From: an uncultured Methanobrevibacter sp.
Lineage (GTDB): Archaea; Methanobacteriota; Methanobacteria; Methanobacteriales; Methanobacteriaceae
DNA: 19,111 nt
Direction of reading: 5' to 3'
Assembly: GCF_937906425.1 (NCBI RefSeq)
Contig: NZ_CALCYR010000196.1
Location: 1 to 19,111 of the forward strand
Shown: in pieces, positions 13,347 through 19,111 of the stretch
Numbering within the stretch: position 1 is the first letter of the stretch
Layout of the letters: each line of letters starts with the position of its first letter
Notes under the pieces: generated by a model
Databases searched by the model: none
Seen by the model: the letters and a program-made list of their open reading frames with translations, nothing else
What the model was told of the DNA's origin: nothing
Translations under genes and position numbers: made by a program

Positions 13347-13491
13347 ATATTAAAATTAATAAAAATAAAAAAAAATTAATTTTAAAAACCCAAAGGTTTA
13401 ATAAAATAAAAAAAATCTTTTAAAAATTCTTATTTATTCATACTTATCTAATTACTAAAATTCAATTATAATTTTAACTAAGGTGACGAAA

Positions 13492-14661
13492 TTGGCAGAA
13501 AAGCGTGACTATTATGATGTTCTTGGTGTAGAAAAAGGAGCTACTGAGAAAGAAATTAAAAAGGCTTATCGTAAATTAGCTAGAAAATACCACCCAGATG
13601 TTGCAGAAGAAGGTAAAAAAGAAGAAGCAACTGAAAAATTCAAAGAAATTAGTGAAGCTTACGCAGTTTTATCCGATGAAGAGAAAAGACAAAGATATGA
13701 TCAATTCGGTCATGCAGGAATGGATGGTTTCTCTAATGAGGACATATTCAGAAACGTTAACTTTGAAGATATTTTCCAAGGCTTCGGCGGCGGAGGTCTA
13801 GACGATATTTTCGATATCCTATTCGGAGGAGGAGGAGGAAGATCCTCCAGGTCATACAATGCTGGCCCAAAAAGGGGAAGCGACATTTACACTGACATTA
13901 GCATCACATTGGAAGAGGCTGCAAGCGGTGCTGAAAAGGACCTTAAGATAAGACATGACGTCATTTGTCCTGAATGTGATGGATCTCGTGCAGAACCTGG
14001 AACCCCTGTTGAAACCTGTCCTGTCTGTAATGGTACTGGTGAGAGAAAACATGTTACCCAAAGCCTTTTTGGACAAATGATGAGAGTTGTCCAATGTGGT
14101 GAATGTGGAGGAACAGGTAAAAAGATTAAGGAACCATGTCACCATTGTAAAGGTAGGGGAACCGTTAAGGAAGACAAGACCATAAGCATTAAGATCCCTG
14201 CAGGAGTTGAAACCGGAAACCGTTTAAGAGTCTCTGGTGAAGGAAATGCAGGAGAAGTTGGTGGAGGAAATGGAGACCTCTACGTTGAAATCAACATTAA
14301 AAAACATGATTACTTTGAAAGAGAGGGAGCTAACCTTTACTTTGAAAAACAAATCAGTTTCGTTCAGGCAAGTTTAGGAGACACAGTTGACATTCCTACA
14401 ATCGATGGAGAAGTTGAACTTAAAATACCTCCTGGAACCCAAAGCGGATCTGTATTTAGATTAAGAGAAAAAGGAATGCCTCATATGAGAAGAAACAGTA
14501 AGGGAAACCTTTATGTTACTGTAACTGTTGTAGTTCCTCAAAAACTTAATAAAGAACAGCAAAAATTACTTAGAAAATTCGCTGAAATCAGCGGAGACGA
14601 AATTAAGGAATACAAAAAGGGAATCTTTGATAAAGTAAGAGACGCTATCAACAACCCCTAA
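13492..14661 (+). CDS. dnaJ: Molecular chaperone DnaJ (Hsp40)
   Basis: DnaJ delivers substrates to DnaK and stimulates its ATPase. The 389-residue protein has the J domain (residues 1-~70, KKAYRKLARKYHPD with HPD at 34-36), a Gly/Phe-rich linker (~88-120, FGGGGLDDIFDILFGGGGG), and four zinc-binding Cys pairs at 159/162, 176/179, 202/205 and 216/219. The first repeat, CPECDGSR, departs from CxxCxGxG. Two beta-sandwich substrate domains follow. The start is the TTG at 13492: the Shine-Dalgarno AAGGTGA (13480-13486) ends 5 nt before it, and the protein then begins MAEKRDYYDVLGV as expected. The GTG at 13483 is inside that ribosome binding site. It is the last gene of the chaperone cluster. Confidence 0.96.
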   Translation: MAEKRDYYDVLGVEKGATEKEIKKAYRKLARKYHPDVAEEGKKEEATEKFKEISEAYAVLSDEEKRQRYDQFGHAGMDGFSNEDIFRNVNFEDIFQGFGGGGLDDIFDILFGGGGGRSSRSYNAGPKRGSDIYTDISITLEEAASGAEKDLKIRHDVICPECDGSRAEPGTPVETCPVCNGTGERKHVTQSLFGQMMRVVQCGECGGTGKKIKEPCHHCKGRGTVKEDKTISIKIPAGVETGNRLRVSGEGNAGEVGGGNGDLYVEINIKKHDYFEREGANLYFEKQISFVQASLGDTVDIPTIDGEVELKIPPGTQSGSVFRLREKGMPHMRRNSKGNLYVTVTVVVPQKLNKEQQKLLRKFAEISGDEIKEYKKGIFDKVRDAINNP

Positions 14662-14674
14662 AACTAAAATACAG

Positions 14675-14728
14675 GATGTTTATTAAAATAAACATCTTTT
14701 TTTACTTTTTTACTTTTTTACTTTTTTT
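14675..14728 (+). terminator. Strong hairpin plus repeated T-run terminator after dnaJ
   Basis: GATGTTTAT (14675-14683) pairs with ATAAACATC (14688-14696), loop TAAA. It is followed by four T-runs of 6-7 separated by AC, extending to 14728. This is 13 nt past the dnaJ stop and closes the chaperone cluster. Confidence 0.88.
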
Positions 14729-15228
14729 AAAATTCCAACCATTTTACCATTTAACACAACTATTCAAACTATTCTAACTATTTTTAAAATTAAAACTATT
14801 TTTACCATTTTTCTATTTACTACTATCTCAATCCTATTTTTTACGAATTTAATTTTAATAAAAAAACTTAATTAAAAAATTTTAAATTTTAGTAAAAAAC
14901 TTATTTAAAAAATTTTAAATTTTAATGAAAAAAATTAAAAAATTTATTAAATTAAACATTTTATGCCCCCTATATAGATTACTCTAAATACAATACAAAT
15001 TTTAAAAAATACTTTTTATTAAATTAAAAATAAACCTAATTAAAAACAATAATTATTATAAAAATATAATTTTAATTAATAATAAAATAAATTAAAATTA
15101 TATTAAATTTTTAGCAAAAAATAGGATTCAAAATAAATAAAAATTTTAAAAAACAATGCTTTTGAAAAAAAATTGAATTTATCAAAATCTGAATAAAATA
15201 ATAAAACTAATAAAAGACATACATAATA
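14729..15228. other. dnaJ-bioW spacer with a 33-bp tandem repeat
   Basis: About 500 bases with no recognisable gene. A 33-bp unit, AAAAAACTTAWTTAAAAAA continuing to AAATTTTARt, is repeated in tandem at 14861-14893 and 14894-14926. A GC-rich word, GCCCCCTATATAG, at ~14964-14976 stands out but has no assigned role. The rest is low-complexity AT sequence; no clear BRE/TATA for bioW was found. Confidence 0.6.
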
Positions 15229-16020
15229 ATGATAAAAAAATTAAGTTCAGATGAAATTATGAAATACAGTATAAAAATGCGCAGTGCCAAGGGAGGTCCT
15301 CATGAGGAAGGAGGAAAACATATTTCAGGTGCTGAACGTATTTTAAATGAAAATGAAATTGAAAAGGAATTAATAAATGTCTATAGAAGGGCCATTACCC
15401 ATGAAAGAGGAAAACCTGACTTTATAAACTTTAAAATAGAAAGGATTGAAGAGAAAGATATCATTTATCAAAAAAGATTGGAAATAGTCCAACATGAAGT
15501 TAAAGACAATATGGAAGGACTTGAACTTGCAAAATCACTTCTTGAAGAAAATAAAGTAAGCGAAAAGGCTGCTGAAGAGGGAATAAATAGACTCTTAAAT
15601 CTGGAAGAAAGCATACATGGAGCAATGCTAATTGACAAGGACACTGGAGAAAGAATAGACAATAAGGGAATACACGGAGTAAGGGTTACAGGAATAGCTA
15701 GTGCAGACATTGACAAATACAGACAATCCCTTGAAAAGGATGGAAGGGTTGGATTGCATCTTGAGGAAGCACTTATACTTGCATCAAAAATAGCAAGCTG
15801 CAAGGGAATTGTGGCTGAATTGTGCTGGAGTGACGACCCAAGTTATGTAATTGGATATGTTGGAACAAAAAAGACTTATGAACGTATTCCAATCTTAAAG
15901 GAAAATGGAAATCCAGTTGGAGGCCGTTTATTCTTTATAGACCAAAACCAATTAGACGAAAGTTATAGTTTAGAAGATTTGATTGAGTATTTGGAAAAGC
16001 AAGTGGTTTTAATTGAATAA
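15229..16020 (+). CDS. bioW: 6-carboxyhexanoate-CoA ligase (pimeloyl-CoA synthetase)
   Basis: BioW activates pimelate with ATP and CoA to pimeloyl-CoA, the precursor for BioF in biotin synthesis. Family segments are YSIKMRSAKGGPHEEGGKHI (from Y13) followed by SGAERI (residues 33-38), ITHERGKPDF, GAMLIDKDTGERID, GIHGVRV, EALILASKIASCKGIVAELC followed by WSDDPSYVIGYV, and RLFFIDQNQLDE; the order matches Bacillus-type BioW throughout. Length is 263 residues, close to the usual ~255. Two starts are possible: ATG 15229 (given) and ATG 15259, ten residues later and directly before the conserved YSIKMR. Neither has a visible Shine-Dalgarno sequence, so the message may be leaderless or weakly initiated. 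bioF follows in the same direction after 181 nt of AT-rich spacer. Confidence 0.93.
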   Translation: MIKKLSSDEIMKYSIKMRSAKGGPHEEGGKHISGAERILNENEIEKELINVYRRAITHERGKPDFINFKIERIEEKDIIYQKRLEIVQHEVKDNMEGLELAKSLLEENKVSEKAAEEGINRLLNLEESIHGAMLIDKDTGERIDNKGIHGVRVTGIASADIDKYRQSLEKDGRVGLHLEEALILASKIASCKGIVAELCWSDDPSYVIGYVGTKKTYERIPILKENGNPVGGRLFFIDQNQLDESYSLEDLIEYLEKQVVLIE

Positions 16021-16201
16021 ACAAGAAATAATAGAATTATTTAATTAATTAATAAAATAATAAATTAAAAAATTATTAAATTATTAAAACAAATCCTACC
16101 ACTCAAATAAAATTAAAAAAATTAAAAAAATTAAAAAAATTAAAATTAAATAAAATAAAAATAATACAAATAATAGCTAAAAACAATTATCAAGTGATTA
16201 T

Positions 16202-17494
16202 ATGAACTTAAATCTTGAAAATCAAATTAAAAATGAACTAAATGACTTAAAAGAGAATGATTTAATAAGAACAATAGATGATTTAAGATTCATAAGTTCA
16301 ACAAAGGCTATTGACAAAGACAATAAGGAATTTCTCATTTTTGGAACCAATAACTATCTTGGACTTAGCCACCATCCGAAAATCATAAAGGCTTCACAGG
16401 AAAAGGCAGTTTATGGAACTGGATCAACAGGTTCAAGACTTACTACAGGAGCTTCATTTGAAGCTAGAGAACTTGAAGAAAATATTTCCAAGTTCAAATC
16501 AACCGAATCAACTCTAATTTTTAATACAGGATATATGACTAATTTAGGAGTTATATATGCACTTACAAAGGAAAATGACATAATATTCAGCGACCAATTA
16601 AATCATGCAAGCATAATTGACGGAATAAAAATCTCAAAGGCTGAAGTGAAAATCTACAAGCACAAGGACACAGAAGAGCTTGAAAAGCTAATTAAGGAAA
16701 CAATCTCCACTAAAACAAAGCAAGAAAACAAAAAGAACCTAATTTCCACCAAGAAAATAAATGAAGACCATAAAGAAACAATTCAAAATCATAAAAACAA
16801 AAGCTTAGGAAACTTATTCATAATTAGCGACGGCGTATTCAGCATGGATGGAGACATTGCACCACTGCCAGAGCTAGCAGAACTTGCAAAGAAATACAAC
16901 TGTTGCCTTATCATAGATGATGCACATGCAACTGGAGTTATAGGAAAAACAGGAAAGGGAACAATCGAATACTACAAGGACAAAACAGGAAAAGACCTAA
17001 GCGAATATGTTGACCTGCAGATTGGAACTTTAAGCAAGGCTCTTGCATCAGAGGGAGGCTTTGTAACAGGAAAGAAAATTTACATTGACTATTTAATAAA
17101 CAAATCCAGACCATTCATATTCTCAACTGCACTTTCCCCATCAACAATAGCCAGTGCAAACACTGCATTGAATCTCCTAAAGGAAAACCATGAGGAATAT
17201 TTGAAAAAACTCAATGAAAATACAAAGCTTATGAGAGACCTCCTAAAAGAGGGAGGATTAAATGTAATTGAAGGAGAAACACCTATTATTCCAATCCTTA
17301 TTGGAGAGGCCAGAATTGCAAATGAGTTTTCAAGAAAACTTGAGGAAAAAGGAATTTTAGTATCAGCAATCAGACCACCATCTGTACCAAAAGGAGAAAG
17401 CAGATTAAGATTAACAATAATTGCAAGTCATACAAAAGAAGAAATAATTTTCACTGCAAATACAATCATAGAAATCTGGAAAGAATTAAAATAA
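16202..17494 (+). CDS. bioF: 8-amino-7-oxononanoate synthase
   Basis: BioF is a PLP enzyme that condenses pimeloyl-CoA with L-alanine to 8-amino-7-oxononanoate, directly using the BioW product. The alpha-oxoamine synthase fold is clear: NNYLGLSHHP, YGTGSTGSRLTTGAS, FNTGYMTNLGV, DQLNHASIIDG, FIISDGVFSMDGDIAPLPEL, LIIDDAHATGVIG (D239 and H242 bind PLP) and LSKALASEGGFVTG with the Schiff-base lysine K279. At 430 residues it exceeds the usual ~385-395 because of a charged, low-complexity insert at about 167-200 (ETISTKTKQENKKNLISTKK onward). The start is ATG 16202, with AGTGA (16193-16197) 4 nt upstream. A close homologue would be glycine C-acetyltransferase, but the adjacent bioW makes BioF much more likely. 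Other bio genes are not in the window. Confidence 0.92.
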   Translation: MNLNLENQIKNELNDLKENDLIRTIDDLRFISSTKAIDKDNKEFLIFGTNNYLGLSHHPKIIKASQEKAVYGTGSTGSRLTTGASFEARELEENISKFKSTESTLIFNTGYMTNLGVIYALTKENDIIFSDQLNHASIIDGIKISKAEVKIYKHKDTEELEKLIKETISTKTKQENKKNLISTKKINEDHKETIQNHKNKSLGNLFIISDGVFSMDGDIAPLPELAELAKKYNCCLIIDDAHATGVIGKTGKGTIEYYKDKTGKDLSEYVDLQIGTLSKALASEGGFVTGKKIYIDYLINKSRPFIFSTALSPSTIASANTALNLLKENHEEYLKKLNENTKLMRDLLKEGGLNVIEGETPIIPILIGEARIANEFSRKLEEKGILVSAIRPPSVPKGESRLRLTIIASHTKEEIIFTANTIIEIWKELK

Positions 17495-17547
17495 AATCAG
17501 AATTAAAAAATACAATCATAGAAATCTGGAAAGAATTAAAATAAAAT
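17458..17547 (+). repeat. Duplicated 3' end of bioF (40 bp, 50-bp period)
   Basis: The last 37 coding bases of bioF with its stop and three following bases (17458-17497) recur identically at 17508-17547, 10 bases further on. The second copy would encode the same C-terminal residues and stop codon but is outside the gene. From 17548 to 17677 there is only A/T-rich sequence with loosely repeated CTTTTTTAAAAAAATA words and no gene. Confidence 0.92.
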
Positions 17548-17677
17548 TAAAATTAGAAGAAGAAATAATAAAACTTTTTTTAAAAAAATACTCTAAAAAA
17601 ATAAGCTAATAAAAAATAAAGAAATAAAAAAACTTTTTAAAAAAATAATCTAAAAAAATAATCTAAAATAGAAAAAA

Positions 17678-17969
17678 TAACGGTATGCCGAGAGTAACCC
17701 ACATTCTGTTTATACAGCATTCATCTTAGCGGACTACTTTGCTTCCCTTAGAGGTCATAAGCACCTTTGCCCTTGCATCCTGTAGATTGGCCGTTTCACC
17801 GATTCTTTTAATGTCCATCAGTCAAGCATCATTGTCATCCATTAAAAGCCGTGTCGTTTCTGCTCCAGAGTCATGCTTCTCAGCATAAGTTTTTCAACTT
17901 TACAGTCTATTTGATGTGCGGAGTTTCCCTAGTGATAAATCACCAGCAGCTGTCTTCGGCTTACCATTA
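17678..17969 (-). ncRNA. rnpB: RNase P RNA, archaeal
   Basis: This is the catalytic RNA of RNase P, which cuts the 5' leader from pre-tRNAs. Read on the minus strand, the 5' end TAATGGTAAGCCGA (17969-17956) pairs with the 3' end TCGGCATACCGTTA (17691-17678) to form helix P1, with one mismatch and one wobble. Conserved regions appear in order: GGGAAACTCCGC (CR-I, P4 left strand), GAGCAGAAACGACAC (CR-II/III), GATGCAAGGGCAAAG (CR-IV) and ACAGAATGTGGGTTAC (CR-V, P4 right strand). Its GC content is far above the flanks. Length is ~292 nt, normal for this lineage. A minus-strand TATA-like TTTATATT (plus 18000-18007) sits about 30 bp upstream. Ends are taken from P1 and may be a few bases off. Confidence 0.93.
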
Positions 17970-17992
17970 ATCATGCTATAATAATAGTTTAG

Positions 17993-18012
17993 TAATAAGA
18001 ATATAAAAAAGT
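17993..18012 (-). promoter_or_regulatory. Probable promoter of the RNase P RNA gene
   Basis: On the minus strand TTTATATT (plus 18000-18007) is preceded by an A/C-containing BRE-like stretch and lies 30-35 bp before the inferred RNA 5' end. The bases up to 18112 are otherwise low-complexity, including a 17-bp unit AATTAAAAAGAAAAAAA repeated near 18056-18093. Confidence 0.4.
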
Positions 18013-18112
18013 TTGTAAAAAATAAAAAAATCAATAGCTTATAAAAAAATAAAAAATTAAAAAGAAAAAAATTAAAAAGAAAAAAATTAAAAAAAGGAAG
18101 GTGAAAATATAA

Positions 18113-18454
18113 TTATCCTTCCACCATTATCAGCTTTCCAGATGAAGAATCCTTATATACCTTACCCATCTCAGTATAACCTTTACCAGAACTATTGCTT
18201 ACATCTGGAGTGTCATTCAACTCCTGACCCTGATCCAATTCAGTAACCTGCTGCATTTGTTGCATTGCCTGCTGTTTCTGCTCAGGAGTCAAGTCCTCAT
18301 TAAATACAATTCCCTGCATATTCCAAGAAATAACCAGAAACACCAACAAACCTACAGCAATAACAAGCATAGCATCCACAAGGTTTGCTGCTCCAGACAT
18401 TGGATCTTCTTCTTCACCCTTATTTAAACGTTTATTAGATTTATGTCTTGCCAT
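18113..18454 (-). CDS. DUF2149 membrane protein, probable ExbD/MotB-like partner
   Basis: The 113-residue protein has a basic N-terminus (MARHKSNKRLNK), the signature GEEEDPMSG (13-21) of the methanogen family DUF2149, one membrane segment (~25-45, LVDAMLVIAVGLLVFLVISW) and a polar Gln-rich tail with a TPEQKQQAMQQMQQV helix. Asp27 at the entry of the membrane segment matches the position of the ion-carrying Asp in ExbD/TolR (structural analogy, inference). The start is ATG 18454 with GGGAG 5 nt upstream. It is directly downstream of the MotA/TolQ/ExbB gene (69-nt gap, same strand), supporting a joint complex. The energised process is not known. A pyrimidine-rich plus-strand flank follows; no terminator hairpin is seen. 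Confidence 0.82.
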   Translation of the reverse strand: MARHKSNKRLNKGEEEDPMSGAANLVDAMLVIAVGLLVFLVISWNMQGIVFNEDLTPEQKQQAMQQMQQVTELDQGQELNDTPDVSNSSGKGYTEMGKVYKDSSSGKLIMVEG

Positions 18455-18523
18455 ATTATCTCCCTTTTATAAGAAAATCCCTTTTATGAGAAAATTAATA
18501 ATATGTTTAAAAAAATAATCCAT

Positions 18524-19111
18524 CTATTCGTTTAGCCTATCCAATACCGCTTTAGATAAAGCATCCAAATTGGATAAGTACTGTTCATACCATCTTCTTC
18601 TAATCTTAGAGACAACATATGCAACTGCACCGGAACCAATACCAACAACAGTAGTATCAAAAGCCACAATAATAGCATTGGACAATGTGATTACGTCTCC
18701 GCTTCCCAATGCAGCAAGTCCTGGACCCATAGGTATTAAAGTACCCATTAACCCAAGTGTAGGACCTATTTTAGTAACAATGTCTGTTTTTTGAAGTTTT
18801 TTCTCTATAATGTCTTCTTCATTTTCAATCAATTTTTCTGCCAATGCTTCTCTTGAGTCTTTTTTTAGCTCTTCAGTTCTTGCTATATTAATCAAAACTC
18901 TCTTTTGACTTTTTGGAATGGCAGCCCTTTTGACTACATCTTCAATTTCAATTACCTCCTTAGTACGAGATATCTCAAATATTAAATCCTTGATTAATCT
19001 AACAGGTACTTTCTTACGAGAACTGTATTCTGATATAAGTCCACCAACAGTAATTACAGCATAGACTGCAAATATTAATAAAAATATTATTACAGGTATC
19101 TGTAAACTCTG
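18524..19111 (-). CDS. MotA/TolQ/ExbB proton channel family protein (5' partial)
   Basis: The frame is open to the window edge (195 residues visible) and the true start lies beyond 19111. The TTG at 18895 is only an internal codon: upstream, the frame encodes a membrane segment (LQIPVIIFLLIFAVYAVITV) and a cytoplasmic helix (VPVRLIKDLIFEISRTKEV). Downstream come the two conserved MotA/ExbB membrane helices, GPTLGLMGTLIPMGPGLAAL and IIVAFDTTVVGIGSGAVAYV, then a basic end KIRRRWYEQYL. ExbB-type proteins form the pentameric stator around ExbD dimers and turn ion flow into mechanical work. Together with the DUF2149 gene it forms a probable two-gene operon read leftward. Confidence 0.88.
   Translation of the reverse strand, partial: QSLQIPVIIFLLIFAVYAVITVGGLISEYSSRKKVPVRLIKDLIFEISRTKEVIEIEDVVKRAAIPKSQKRVLINIARTEELKKDSREALAEKLIENEEDIIEKKLQKTDIVTKIGPTLGLMGTLIPMGPGLAALGSGDVITLSNAIIVAFDTTVVGIGSGAVAYVVSKIRRRWYEQYLSNLDALSKAVLDRLNE

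Noticed and set aside
14960..14980. GCCCCCTATATAG as a promoter
   Set aside because: The GC-rich run before the TATA-like word does not resemble BRE and no gene starts at a suitable distance on either strand.
1..19111. tRNA or rRNA genes, insertion sequences, prophage genes
   Set aside because: No TTCGA-type T-loop context, rRNA core sequence, transposase motif or integrase motif was found; the only structured GC-rich RNA is RNase P RNA.

Overview
The window is very AT-rich. Apart from its first ~1.08 kb it reads as the chromosome of a methanogenic archaeon of the order Methanobacteriales, most likely Methanobrevibacter (inference from gene content, protein sequence and base composition; no search was run). 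Supporting signs are an archaeal RNase P RNA, archaeal-style Shine-Dalgarno sequences (GGTGA, GGAGG) 3-6 nt before most starts, a textbook BRE/TATA promoter, archaeal-type GatB, and the methanogen pair DUF2149 plus MotA/TolQ/ExbB.

Layout. 1-1083: extremely AT-rich open frame encoding a copine-type von Willebrand A segment, a eukaryotic family, joined in frame to the archaeal gatB start. 1084-3734 (+): gatB, a CBS-pair/ParB-like protein and hisE, ending in a hairpin terminator. 4075-5787 (-): a GNAT acetyltransferase and larB. 6134-8659 (+): hypF, divergent from larB. 8990-9490 (-): a winged-helix regulator divergent from the chaperone cluster grpE, dnaK, dnaJ (10287-14661, +), which ends in a strong terminator. 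15229-17494 (+): bioW and bioF. 17678-17969 (-): RNase P RNA. 18113-19111 (-): DUF2149 protein and a partial MotA/TolQ/ExbB protein running off the window.

How the genes work together. The most coherent unit is the heat-shock locus. The regulator faces grpE-dnaK-dnaJ across an ~800-base intergenic region holding a strong promoter, three TTGTTAC-type sites, a long imperfect stem, a triple palindromic repeat, and two mutually exclusive hairpins, one of which would bury the grpE ribosome binding site. BioW and BioF are consecutive enzymes of biotin synthesis. HypF (NiFe-hydrogenase maturation) and LarB (nickel-pincer cofactor synthesis) both serve nickel enzymes and sit back to back. The ExbB-like and DUF2149 proteins look like a two-part, ion-driven membrane motor.

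A second theme is short tandem duplication. At least seven intergenic regions and one coding insert (hypF) carry exact or near-exact direct repeats with periods of 23-80 bp. The oddest item is the copine-GatB join. It is either an assembly or contig chimera with DNA of a gut protist or fungus, or a very recent transfer; the missing Shine-Dalgarno sequence of gatB favours a chimera.
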